Source: Mesorhizobium carmichaelinearum
GTDB taxonomy: Bacteria > Pseudomonadota > Alphaproteobacteria > Rhizobiales > Rhizobiaceae
Assembly: GCF_900199455.1 (NCBI RefSeq)
Contig: NZ_FZQR01000004.1
Coordinates: 310,001 to 374,000, forward strand
Length of the DNA stretch: 64,000 bases
Direction: 5' to 3'
Both the position numbers and the translations under genes were made by a program. Below are positions 36,671 to 44,729 of this stretch, one piece after another (positions within the stretch are counted from its first letter, which is position 1; the number at the start of each line of letters is the position of its first letter). Under the pieces are notes generated by a model that did not search any database, was not told where the DNA came from, and worked only from the letters and a program-made list of their open reading frames with translations.

Positions 36671-37378
36671 ATGACCCTTCGCTTCGGGATCCTCGTCTTC
36701 CCCAATGTCCAGCAGCTCGACCTCACCGGCCCTTATGAAGTCCTGGCATCGGCAAAGGGCGCCGAGGTGGAACTGATCTGGAAGGATCGCAATCCGGTGA
36801 TGTCGTCGACGCGGCTGTCGCTCAACCCAACGGCGACCTTCGACGATTGCCCGCCTCTCGATGTGCTGTGCATTCCGGGTGGAGGCGGCGTCAACCCGCT
36901 GCTGGAGGACCAGGCCGTCCTCGATTTCGTGCGGGAGCGCGCTGCGCAGGCACGCTACATAACATCGGTGTGCAGCGGCGCCCTGGTGCTCGGTGCCGCC
37001 GGCCTGCTTAAAGGCAAGCGGGCGACGACGCATTGGTACGCGCATGATTTCCTTGAAGAGTTCGGCGCCATTCCAGTCGACGAGCGCATTGTCGAGGACG
37101 GAAACCTGATAACCGCCGGCGGCGTCACCTCGGGGATCGATTTCGGCCTCGCCCTGGTTGCCAGGCTTCTCGGTCAGGCCGAGGCCGAAACGGTGCAGCT
37201 CTCGCTCGAATATGCCCCGGCTCCTCCGTTCCAATCGGGCACGCCCGCACAGGCTTTGCCTGCCGTGCTGGCGGAAGCAAAGAAGCGGCTTGCGGGTTCG
37301 AGGCAGATTCGCGAGGACATGTTCGCGCGCTGGCGCGCCACGCGCGCAGCCGTCACCCCGGCGCGAAGCCACGCTTGA
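36671..37378 (+). CDS. DJ-1/PfpI family protein (isonitrile hydratase-like)
   Basis: The 235-residue product is read from MTLRFGILVFPNVQ because GGAGAG lies four bases before the ATG. The nucleophile elbow SVCSGALVLG contains the conserved Cys, and VLCIPGGGGVNPLL and HWYAHDFLEEFGAIPVDERI fit the subgroup containing isonitrile hydratase. The product could hydrate isonitriles to N-substituted formamides, or act as a glyoxalase or deglycase. Its pairing with a DJ-1-AraC regulator suggests a common ligand. Substrate is inference. Confidence 0.75.
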   Translation: MTLRFGILVFPNVQQLDLTGPYEVLASAKGAEVELIWKDRNPVMSSTRLSLNPTATFDDCPPLDVLCIPGGGGVNPLLEDQAVLDFVRERAAQARYITSVCSGALVLGAAGLLKGKRATTHWYAHDFLEEFGAIPVDERIVEDGNLITAGGVTSGIDFGLALVARLLGQAEAETVQLSLEYAPAPPFQSGTPAQALPAVLAEAKKRLAGSRQIREDMFARWRATRAAVTPARSHA

Positions 37379-37465
37379 ACCCGATGGGCTGAACGGCGCC
37401 GTGGCGCGCCATTCAGCCCATCCTTGCTTTCAGCTGTTGACACGTCTCTCCGTCCGTGCAGAAAT

Positions 37466-37484
37466 TGGTTGGACCATTGGACCA
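37466..37484. promoter_or_regulatory. Probable GntR operator overlapping the regulator's promoter
   Basis: The first half is TGGTTGGACCA, an exact TGGTNNNACCA palindrome of the FadR-type; TTGGACCA is repeated directly at 37469-37476 and 37477-37484. It lies 13 bases before the GTG start of the GntR gene, so binding would block transcription or translation, an autoregulatory arrangement. Confidence 0.6.
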
Positions 37485-37496
37485 CTTGGAGGGAGC

Positions 37497-38231
37497 GTGG
37501 ACCAGAACAGCCTGCCACCCATTCAGACGACGGCGCGCGATGACGCCGTTCTGAAGGCGTTGGTGGGCTTTGTTCGCGCCGAGGCCCTGCAGCCCGGCGA
37601 GCGGCTGCCGACCGAGCGCATCCTGGCCGAGCGGCTGAAGGTCAGCCGCAACACGGTGCGCGAGGCGCTGACGCGGTGGGAGGGACTTGGCCTGGTCGAG
37701 CGCCGGCAAGGCAGCGGCACCTACCTCAAGGCGGCCGTGTCACCCGACATGCTGCACATGCCGCTGACGTTGGCCGGCGGCAACGACTTCACCAGCCTGA
37801 TGCATACGCTTGAAATCCGCCGCGCGCTGGAGGCGGAGGCGGCGGCCCTTTGCGCCGAACGCGCCAGCCCGGCGGACATTGCCGAGATCGAGCGCAAGCT
37901 CGACATCATGGAGCAGGCGTTCCGCACCCGCGATGGCATGTCGTCGGAAGAGGACTGGGAGTTCCACCAGGCGATCTATCGGGTCTCTGGCAATCCGCTG
38001 TTCGAACAGATCATCGCCGCCATGCACGAACTGTTCCATCGCTTCTGGGAGCATCCGCTCGGCGTGCGTGACTTTGGCCACGCCAGCTTTCCCTACCATC
38101 GCACCATCTACCAATGCATCGCCGCACGCGACCCGCAAGGCGCCCGCGCCGAGGCGCTCAAGCTGATCGCCACCGTCGAGGACGATCTGAAGCGCGGTGC
38201 GGCCAAACTCAAACTTCCGAGCCAGACATGA
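37497..38231 (+). CDS. GntR/FadR family transcriptional regulator
   Basis: The 244-residue protein is read from a GTG at 37497, supported by GGAGGGAGC just before it. The winged helix-turn-helix is near the N-terminus (ERLPTERILAERLKVSRNTV, then GLVERRQGSGTYL) and the FCD ligand domain fills about residues 95-230, with metal-site-like Asp and His residues (EIRRALEAEAA, DWEFHQAIYR, YHRTIYQCI). FCD regulators sense small organic acids. It overlaps the lyase gene by four bases (ATGA) and is the likely local repressor of the operon. Confidence 0.9.
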   Translation: MDQNSLPPIQTTARDDAVLKALVGFVRAEALQPGERLPTERILAERLKVSRNTVREALTRWEGLGLVERRQGSGTYLKAAVSPDMLHMPLTLAGGNDFTSLMHTLEIRRALEAEAAALCAERASPADIAEIERKLDIMEQAFRTRDGMSSEEDWEFHQAIYRVSGNPLFEQIIAAMHELFHRFWEHPLGVRDFGHASFPYHRTIYQCIAARDPQGARAEALKLIATVEDDLKRGAAKLKLPSQT

Positions 38232-39415
38232 ACGAGCATCCGACCGGCTTCGAACACGATTATCTTGCCGAGGCGGCGACGCTTCTGGCGCATGACGAGC
38301 CGTTCCCGGGTGGCGCGGTGGTGCCGCCGATCTACCAGACATCGCTGTTCACCTTCGCCAACTATGCCGAAATGGCGGATACCTTTGCCGGCAAACGAAA
38401 GCAGCCGATCTATTCGCGCGGCGACAATCCGACGGTGATGGAGTTCGAGGCGCGCGTTGCCGCACTCGAGGGTGCGGAGGCCGCGCGCGGCTTTTCCAGC
38501 GGCATGGCGGCGATCAGCGCCACCGTGCTTGCCTTCGTCGGCGCCGGCGAGCGCATCGTCGCGGTGCGCAATTGCTATGGCGATGCCTACCGGCTGTTCG
38601 AGCGGCTTTTGCCGCGGCTCAACATCAAGGTCGACTATGTCGACGGCTCCGATCCGGATGCGGTGGCGGCGGCACTTCCCGGTGCCAAGCTGCTTTACCT
38701 GGAAAGCCCGACCTCGATGATGTTCGAACTCCAGGACATCGCACATCTGGCTCGGCTGGCGAAAGAGCAAGGCATCATAACCACGATCGACAATTCCTGG
38801 GCTTCGCCGGTGTTCCAGAAGCCGATCAGCCATGGCGTCGACCTGGTGCTGCATTCGGCGTCGAAATATCTCGGCGGCCACAGCGACACGGTCGCCGGCG
38901 TGGTCGCGGGCTCGGCGGCGCATGTCAAGCACATCAACGAGCAGACCTATTCCTATCTCGGCGGCAAGCTGTCGCCGTTCGAGGCATGGCTGCTGTTGCG
39001 CGGCTTGCGGACGCTGCCGCTGCGCTTGCCGCATCACATGAAGAGCGGGCTCACCATCGCGGAGCGGCTGAAGGCACATGCCCATGTCGAGCGCGTCAAC
39101 CATCCCGTCTATTCGAACCATCCGGGCAAGGCGACGCTGGCCGGCTATGCCGGCCTGTTCTCCTTCGAGGTGACGGACGATATCGACATCCCCGTCTTCG
39201 TCGATGCGCTGAAATATTTCCGCATCGGCGTCAGCTGGGGCGGGCATGAGAGCCTGGTCGTGCCGGCCAAGGCGTCGCTGGAGCAGACGCCGGGACTGAA
39301 TTCGATGGCGCGCTTCGGCGTCAGCCCCCGAACCATCCGCTTCAATGTCGGATTGGAAAGTGTCGAAGACCTCTGGACCGACGTCGCCCAGGCCTTCGAA
39401 AAAGCCAGAAAATAA
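38228..39415 (+). CDS. PLP-dependent C-S lyase / cystathionine synthase family enzyme
   Basis: The 395-residue product is read from MNEHPTGFEHDYLAEA, whose ATG overlaps the regulator's stop. The PLP-binding lysine is in LHSASKYLGGHSDT, with other family motifs GAVVPPIYQTSLFTF, YSRGDNPTVMEFEARVAALEG and TTIDNSWASPVFQKP. The family includes cystathionine gamma-synthase, beta-lyase and methionine gamma-lyase; I cannot choose among them by eye. It is co-transcribed with GntR and followed 29 bases later by a carbohydrate-type ABC importer, hinting at an imported sulfur compound. Confidence 0.85.
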   Translation: MNEHPTGFEHDYLAEAATLLAHDEPFPGGAVVPPIYQTSLFTFANYAEMADTFAGKRKQPIYSRGDNPTVMEFEARVAALEGAEAARGFSSGMAAISATVLAFVGAGERIVAVRNCYGDAYRLFERLLPRLNIKVDYVDGSDPDAVAAALPGAKLLYLESPTSMMFELQDIAHLARLAKEQGIITTIDNSWASPVFQKPISHGVDLVLHSASKYLGGHSDTVAGVVAGSAAHVKHINEQTYSYLGGKLSPFEAWLLLRGLRTLPLRLPHHMKSGLTIAERLKAHAHVERVNHPVYSNHPGKATLAGYAGLFSFEVTDDIDIPVFVDALKYFRIGVSWGGHESLVVPAKASLEQTPGLNSMARFGVSPRTIRFNVGLESVEDLWTDVAQAFEKARK

Positions 39416-39444
39416 CAAGCGGGTTCAAAATGGGAGTCTTGAAC

Positions 39445-40722
39445 ATGAAAAAACTGACCGTCATGCTTGCCACCGTCGCGGGGCTGGCGATTTCCGCCGG
39501 GAGCGCGCTGGCCGACTCGACCCTGAAAATGGTCGAAGTCATCACCAGCCCGCCGCGCACTGAATTCCTGAAGAAGCAGATCGCCGAGTTCGAGGCGGCC
39601 AATCCCGGCGTCAAGGTCGAACTGGTCTCGCTGCCCTGGGGCCAGGCCTTCGAAAAGTTCCTCACCATGGTGCAGGCCGGCGACACGCCCGACGTCGTCG
39701 AGATGCCGGAACGCTGGATGGGCCTTTATGCCAACAATGCCCAGCTCGAGGATCTCGGCCCCTATATGGCCAAATGGGACGACGCCAAGACGCTGGGCGA
39801 CCGTGCCAAGCAGTTCGGCTCGACGGTCAACAACACACAGTACATGATCCCTTACGGCTACTATGTGAACGCGCTGTTCTGGAACAAGAAGCTGTTCAAG
39901 CAGGCCGGTCTCGACGGCCCGCCGGCGACGCTTGACGAGTTCGTCGCCGACTCCAAGAAGATCTCCGCCATTCCAGGCAAATACGGCTACTGCCTGCGAG
40001 GCGGCCCCGGTGCGTTCAACGGCATGCATATGTTCATGAACATCGCCGCCGGCAAGGGCGGTTACTTCAACGAGGACGGCACATCGACCATCAACGACGA
40101 GGGCTCGGTCAAGGGCCTGCAGATGCTGGCCGACATGTACAAGAACGGCCTGGCGCCGAAGGATGCGGTGAGCTGGGGCTTCAACGAGACCGTCACCGGT
40201 TTCTATTCCGGCACCTGCGCCATGCTCAATCAGGATCCGGACGCGCTGCTCGGCATCGCCGACAAGATGAGCGCAGACGACTTCGCCGTGGCGCCGCTGC
40301 CGGTTGGACCGAGCGGAAAATCCTATCCGACGCTGGGTTATGCCGGCTGGGCGATGTTCGCCAACTCGCAGCACAAGGACGATGCCTGGAAGCTGATGGC
40401 GACGCTGCTGTCGCCAAAGGACAATCTGGAATGGGCCAAGGAAGTCGGGGTCGTCCCGATCCACAATGGCGCCGACCAGGATGCCCATTTCAAGACCGAA
40501 CAGTTCAAGGGCTGGTTCACGGAGCTCAGCGACAGCTCCAAATATGAAATGGTGACGCCGCCGACGCATCTCGAAAACCTCGGCAATTTCGTCGACCAGG
40601 TGGCGATCAAAAACTTCCAGGAAGTGCTGCTTGGCCAGAAGACGGCCAAGGAAGCAGCCGACGCATGGGCTGCCTTCCTGACCAAGGAGCAGCAGGACTG
40701 GCTGGCGAAGAACAAGAAGTAG
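39445..40722 (+). CDS. ABC transporter substrate-binding protein (carbohydrate family 1)
   Basis: The 425-residue periplasmic binding protein starts at MKKLTVMLATV; GGGAG eight bases upstream favours this ATG over one 15 bases earlier. A Sec signal ends at SALA-DS. It belongs to the extracellular solute-binding family 1 (maltose-type), with PPRTEFLKKQIAEFEAANPG and CAMLNQDPDALLGIADK among its lobes. Substrates in this family are sugars, polyols or glycerophosphodiesters. It is the first gene of the transporter and is followed by a gap with palindromes before the permeases. Confidence 0.9.
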   Translation: MKKLTVMLATVAGLAISAGSALADSTLKMVEVITSPPRTEFLKKQIAEFEAANPGVKVELVSLPWGQAFEKFLTMVQAGDTPDVVEMPERWMGLYANNAQLEDLGPYMAKWDDAKTLGDRAKQFGSTVNNTQYMIPYGYYVNALFWNKKLFKQAGLDGPPATLDEFVADSKKISAIPGKYGYCLRGGPGAFNGMHMFMNIAAGKGGYFNEDGTSTINDEGSVKGLQMLADMYKNGLAPKDAVSWGFNETVTGFYSGTCAMLNQDPDALLGIADKMSADDFAVAPLPVGPSGKSYPTLGYAGWAMFANSQHKDDAWKLMATLLSPKDNLEWAKEVGVVPIHNGADQDAHFKTEQFKGWFTELSDSSKYEMVTPPTHLENLGNFVDQVAIKNFQEVLLGQKTAKEAADAWAAFLTKEQQDWLAKNKK

Positions 40723-40734
40723 GCGCAACTTCTT

Positions 40735-40861
40735 CCTTCTCCCCGTTTACGGGGAGAAGGTGTCCCGAAGGGACGGATGAGGGGCGGCGCCATACTTTCG
40801 TGAGTACGCGCCGCCCCTCATCTGCCTGCCGGCATCTTCACCCCGTTGAACGGGGAGAAGG
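40735..40861. repeat. Palindromic mosaic element between binding protein and permease
   Basis: Three inverted repeats occur in a row: CCTTCTCCCCGT with ACGGGGAGAAGG (40735-40760); ATGAGGGGCGGCGC with GCGCCGCCCCTCAT (about 40777-40822); and CACCCCGTTGAACGGGGAG (about 40839-40857). Together they could form strong RNA stems inside the operon, stabilising the upstream mRNA or attenuating the downstream one, much as REP elements do after malE. Confidence 0.8.
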
Positions 40862-40909
40862 ACGCTGTTTTGCCTTCCGGCGCCCATCCCCCACCGTAGA
40901 GCCAAATCC

Positions 40910-41833
40910 ATGACCTACGCCGTGTCCGAAATCCGATCCGCCGGCAAGCCGCGACGAAAGCGGCTGTCGCACGCCGCTATCGAGCCCTGGCTCTATCTCA
41001 GCCCGGCGATCATCCTGCTGGTCGTGGTGCTTTTGGTGCCGCTGGTGATCGGCATCAGCTACTCCTTCCGCAAATTCTCGGCCTTCAAGTCGGAATATGT
41101 CGGGCTCGGCCAGTATCAGGCAATGCTGTCGGATCAGGTGCTGGGGCAGGCGCTGGTCAACACGCTGTGGTGGACGGTCGCCAGCCTGTTCTTCCAGTTC
41201 TTCCTCGGCCTTGGCCTGGCGCTGCTGCTCGACAAGCCGTTCTGGGGCCGCAAGGTGGTGCAGGCGCTGGTGTTCCTGCCCTGGGCAGTGCCGTCCTTCC
41301 TGTCGGGCCTGACCTGGGCCTGGCTGTTCAACCCGATCGTCGGGCCGCTGCCGCATTGGCTGTTCGCGCTGGGGCTGAAGGCGGAGCCGACCAATGTGCT
41401 CTCTGATCCGGCAACCGCCATGTGGGGGCCGATCATTGCCAATGTCTGGTTCGGCATTCCCTTCTTCGCCATCACGCTGCTGGCGGCGCTGAAGTCTATC
41501 CCGTCGGAACTGCACGAGGCGGCGGCGATCGATGGCGCTTCGCCCTGGCAGCGCTTCACCAAGGTGACGCTGCCGTTCCTGGCGCCGACCATTGCGATTA
41601 CCGTGATGCTGCGCACCATCTGGATCGCCACCTTTGCCGACCTGATCTTCGTCATGACCGAGGGCGGGCCGGCCGGCTCGACCAACACAGTGCCGGTCTA
41701 CATCTATGTCAGCGCCTTCAAGTCGCTGGACAAGGGCTATGCCTCGGCGGTGGCCGTGCTGCTGCTCGTCCTGCTGATCGCCTATGCGATCGCGCTGATC
41801 GCCATCCGCCGCTCCCTGGTGAGGCACGTCTGA
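40910..41833 (+). CDS. ABC transporter permease, MalF-type
   Basis: The 307-residue inner-membrane permease has six to seven membrane segments. The EAA loop that docks with the ATPase is ELHEAAAIDGASPWQRFTKV near residue 205. An Arg/Lys-rich cytoplasmic start precedes the first segment. It overlaps the next permease at its stop (TGATG) and follows the binding protein after 187 bases containing palindromic elements. With its neighbour it forms the heterodimeric channel. Confidence 0.93.
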   Translation: MTYAVSEIRSAGKPRRKRLSHAAIEPWLYLSPAIILLVVVLLVPLVIGISYSFRKFSAFKSEYVGLGQYQAMLSDQVLGQALVNTLWWTVASLFFQFFLGLGLALLLDKPFWGRKVVQALVFLPWAVPSFLSGLTWAWLFNPIVGPLPHWLFALGLKAEPTNVLSDPATAMWGPIIANVWFGIPFFAITLLAALKSIPSELHEAAAIDGASPWQRFTKVTLPFLAPTIAITVMLRTIWIATFADLIFVMTEGGPAGSTNTVPVYIYVSAFKSLDKGYASAVAVLLLVLLIAYAIALIAIRRSLVRHV

Positions 41834-42681
41834 TGATCGCGGGACGCTCAGCCTCACAACGATTTTTCGGCGGTATCGGCCTCTACGCGGCAATCGCCGC
41901 CTATGTGGTCTTCGCCCTGTTCCCGATCTACTGGACGCTGAAGATCTCGGTGACGCCGGAGCGGCTGCTCTATTCCGAAGGCATCACCTTCTGGCCGTCG
42001 CACATGACGTTGCAGAACTTCATCACCGTGCTCGAGGCCACCGATTTCCCGCGCTATTTCCTCAACAGCGTCATCGTCTCGGTGTCGACGGCGGCATTGG
42101 TGACCGTCATCGCCACACTCGCCGGCTACGCCATGTCGCGGTTCACCTTTCGTGGCAAGGCGGCACTGGCCTTGATGCTGCTTTTGACCCAGACGTTTCC
42201 GCTGGTGATGGTCATTCCGCCGATCTACCGCGTCATGGGTCAGATCGGTCTGATCAACAGCCTGACCGGGCTGATCATCATCTACACCGCCTTCAACACC
42301 GCCTTTGCCACCTTCCTGATGCAGTCCTTCTTCGACGGCATTCCCAAGGATCTTGAAGAGGCGGCCATGATCGACGGCTGCACGCGTGCGCAGGCGATGC
42401 GCAAGGTGATCGTGCCGCTGACGCTGCCCGGCATGGGTGCGACGCTTGGCTTCGTCTTCACCGCCGCCTGGAGCGAGCTTTTGTTCGCGCTGATGCTGAT
42501 CTCCAGCGACGACCAGAAGACCTTTGCCGTCGGCCTGCTCACCTTCATCGGCAAATTCGCCGTCGATTGGGGGCAGATGATGGCGGCGTCCATCCTGGCG
42601 CTGATCCCCGTCTGCATCTTCTTCGCTTTCCTGCAACGCTATCTCGTCACCGGCCTGACCGCCGGCGCCGTCAAAGGATAG
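41833..42681 (+). CDS. ABC transporter permease, MalG-type
   Basis: The 282-residue partner permease starts at the ATG that overlaps the previous stop. It has six membrane segments and the EAA loop DLEEAAMIDGCTRAQAMRKV near residue 180. QTFPLVMVIPPIYRVMGQIG and VFTAAWSELLFALMLIS are typical of carbohydrate uptake family 1 permeases. It is followed 4 bases later by the ATPase gene. Confidence 0.93.
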   Translation: MIAGRSASQRFFGGIGLYAAIAAYVVFALFPIYWTLKISVTPERLLYSEGITFWPSHMTLQNFITVLEATDFPRYFLNSVIVSVSTAALVTVIATLAGYAMSRFTFRGKAALALMLLLTQTFPLVMVIPPIYRVMGQIGLINSLTGLIIIYTAFNTAFATFLMQSFFDGIPKDLEEAAMIDGCTRAQAMRKVIVPLTLPGMGATLGFVFTAAWSELLFALMLISSDDQKTFAVGLLTFIGKFAVDWGQMMAASILALIPVCIFFAFLQRYLVTGLTAGAVKG

Positions 42682-42685
42682 ATCG

Positions 42686-43753
42686 ATGGCTTCTGTTACG
42701 CTCGATAAGGTCCGCAAGGATTATGGCGCCGTCCGTGTCCTGCATGCGGTCGACCTTGAAATCGCCGATGGCGAATTCGTCGTCCTGGTCGGCCCGTCCG
42801 GCTGCGGCAAGTCCACGCTTTTGCGCATGATCGCGGGGCTGGAGGAAGCTTCCGGTGGCGAGATCCGGATTGGCGAGCGGCTGGTCAATGACGTCGCACC
42901 AAAGGACCGCGACATCGCCATGGTGTTCCAGTCCTACGCGCTCTATCCGCATATGGACGTGTCGAAGAACATGGGCTTCAGCCTGCTGTTGAAGAAGGCG
43001 GAGAAGACGACGATCGACGCCAGGGTTGACGGTGCGGCCAAGCGGCTGGGCCTGGACACCTACCTGCAACGCCTGCCGCGGCAGCTGTCCGGTGGTCAGC
43101 GCCAGCGCGTCGCCATGGGCCGCGCCATCGTGCGCGATCCCAAGGTTTTTCTGTTCGACGAGCCGCTGTCGAACCTCGACGCCAAGCTGCGTGTCCATAT
43201 GCGCGCCGAGATCAAGGCGCTGCACCAGCAGTTGAAGACCACCTCGGTCTACGTCACCCACGACCAGATCGAGGCGATGACCATGGCCGACCGAATCGTC
43301 GTCATGCATGACGGGCTGATCCAGCAGGTCGGCGCGCCGCTCGATCTCTATGACCGGCCGGCCAACATGTTCGTCGCCGGCTTCATCGGCTCACCGGGCA
43401 TGAACTTTTTGCCGGCGACGGTTCGCAAGGACGGGAAGTCGGATGCCGTGCTGGCCGATGGCCAGAAGCTGCGGCTGCCGGATGGCTTGCCGCTCAAGGA
43501 CGGCGACGCGATCACCATCGGCCTGCGGCCCGAGCATATCAGGCTGGCCGATGACGGTGTGCTGGAGGGCGAGGTGGTGGTTGTGGAGCCGCTCGGGCTT
43601 TCAACGCAGTTCTACGTCAAACTGGCCAACCAGCAGCTCTGCGTCTTCGCCATGGGCCGCGCCGGCGTGAAGCCTGGCGATACGGTGCGGCTGGCGGCCG
43701 ATCCGGCGTCGCTGCATCTGTTCGATCCGAAGAGCGGTGACCGCATCGGCTGA
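42686..43753 (+). CDS. ABC transporter ATPase, MalK/UgpC-type
   Basis: The 355-residue ATPase powers the importer. Walker A is GPSGCGKSTLL, signature LSGGQRQRVAMGRAI, Walker B KVFLFDEPLSNLDAKLR, with the switch His in VTHDQIEA. A C-terminal TOBE/OB domain (about residues 240-345; TIGLRPEHIRL) marks the MalK/UgpC subgroup. It is the last gene of the regulator-lyase-importer operon. Some ATPases of this type serve several importers. Confidence 0.95.
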   Translation: MASVTLDKVRKDYGAVRVLHAVDLEIADGEFVVLVGPSGCGKSTLLRMIAGLEEASGGEIRIGERLVNDVAPKDRDIAMVFQSYALYPHMDVSKNMGFSLLLKKAEKTTIDARVDGAAKRLGLDTYLQRLPRQLSGGQRQRVAMGRAIVRDPKVFLFDEPLSNLDAKLRVHMRAEIKALHQQLKTTSVYVTHDQIEAMTMADRIVVMHDGLIQQVGAPLDLYDRPANMFVAGFIGSPGMNFLPATVRKDGKSDAVLADGQKLRLPDGLPLKDGDAITIGLRPEHIRLADDGVLEGEVVVVEPLGLSTQFYVKLANQQLCVFAMGRAGVKPGDTVRLAADPASLHLFDPKSGDRIG

Positions 43754-43800
43754 GGGAAATTCAGCACATGCCGGGGGGACCCAGCCAGCAGCCTCAGCCT

Positions 43801-43842
43801 TGCAAACAAAAACGCCGCCCGATGGGCGGCGTTTTGTTTGCA
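43801..43842. terminator. Bidirectional terminator between ABC operon and rpmG
   Basis: A near-perfect inverted repeat (TGCAAACAAAAACGCCGCCC against GGGCGGCGTTTTGTTTGCA) brackets a GAT loop, with a T-rich side on both strands. It separates the convergent ABC operon and rpmG and should stop transcription from either direction. Confidence 0.9.
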
Positions 43843-43857
43843 GAGGGAAAACCCAGA

Positions 43858-44025
43858 TTACTTGATCTTGGTTTCCTTGAATTCGACGTGCTTCTTGGCG
43901 ACCGGGTCGTACTTGCGGAACGACAGCTTGTCGGTCTTGGTACGGCTGTTCTTGCTGGTCACGTAGAAGAAACCGGTGTCGGCGGTCGACAGAAGCTTGA
44001 TCTTGATGTTTGCGGCTTTGGCCAT
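43858..44025 (-). CDS. rpmG: 50S ribosomal protein L33
   Basis: The 55-residue basic protein reads [20 protein letters not shown] and continues [20 protein letters not shown] before ending in ETKIK. It is a full-length L33 of the cysteine-free type, lacking the zinc CxxC pairs. In rhizobia such as Sinorhizobium I recall rpmG directly after pleD; here 10 kb of other genes lie between them and rpmG is on the opposite strand from pleD. Confidence 0.95.
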   Translation of the reverse strand: MAKAANIKIKLLSTADTGFFYVTSKNSRTKTDKLSFRKYDPVAKKHVEFKETKIK

Positions 44026-44179
44026 GATATCAGTCCGTTATGTTCGTGGGGTTTTGGCCGCTGGAGCACGGGAAAACACCCGGACGCGGGAAACTTGGCG
44101 CGACACATAAAGAACGTGCCCGGAAAGTCAAGCCCGGCGGACCCGATGTAGCCCGCCCGGGCTGTCCATTACGCATAAA

Positions 44180-44638
44180 TCAGGCGGTTTCCGCCTCGGG
44201 CACCGCAACCTTCTTCCAGTCTCCGGTCGTGTTCCACCAGCGATTCGGATTGGCGCGGTCGTCGAGCCCCTTGGAGCGGCTGGCGAGGATCGGCTGGATG
44301 CGGATCACCGGCTCCTGATAGGAGTGCGCCTGGAAAATCGCTTCGACGACGCGGGCAGCCAACGCCTGGTCGTCGGGCAATTCGAAGGAAACCTCGACCG
44401 TGCCCGGGCGGCGGCGCAATTCGGCTTCGGCGCCGGCCGCAGCCCCTTCGAGCGGCCTGTAGCGCTCGATGCCGTGTGCCGACTGATAGGCGTTGCGGTC
44501 ATACTTGCCCATGACCAGCGGGGCGATTGCAACCACCGCGTCCATGATGCGGTCGACATCCGCGGCCGGGGCCTGGAAGGTCACAAGCAGCAGGAGCGTC
44601 ATTCGCAGGGATGTGGTTTCAAAGCCACTGTCGATCAT
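44180..44638 (-). CDS. Conserved hypothetical protein, NIF3/CutA-like fold
   Basis: The 152-residue protein is read from the ATG at 44638, which has GAGGA seven bases upstream. Residues about 40-65 (VMGKYDRNAYQSAHGIERYR) followed by GAAAGAEAELRRRPG and then SYQEPVIRI resemble the ferredoxin-like insert of NIF3/YqfO proteins, where a G-x-Y and an EP motif recur. That suggests a small trimeric ligand-binding protein, but this is tentative and no function can be assigned. It stands alone between rpmG and an MFS gene. Confidence 0.65.
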   Translation of the reverse strand: MIDSGFETTSLRMTLLLLVTFQAPAADVDRIMDAVVAIAPLVMGKYDRNAYQSAHGIERYRPLEGAAAGAEAELRRRPGTVEVSFELPDDQALAARVVEAIFQAHSYQEPVIRIQPILASRSKGLDDRANPNRWWNTTGDWKKVAVPEAETA

Positions 44639-44729
44639 GGGAGTGTCCTCAACGTCCGATGTTTGGGGACACTCTTTTACCCTGAGGCTCCTGACACGGT
44701 TCTGTCAGCAGCGGTCGCTTGTCAAAGGG

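Noticed and set aside
39145..40728. A 527-codon minus-strand frame opposite the ABC binding protein gene.
   Set aside because: Antisense to a clear solute-binding protein; no recognisable domain.
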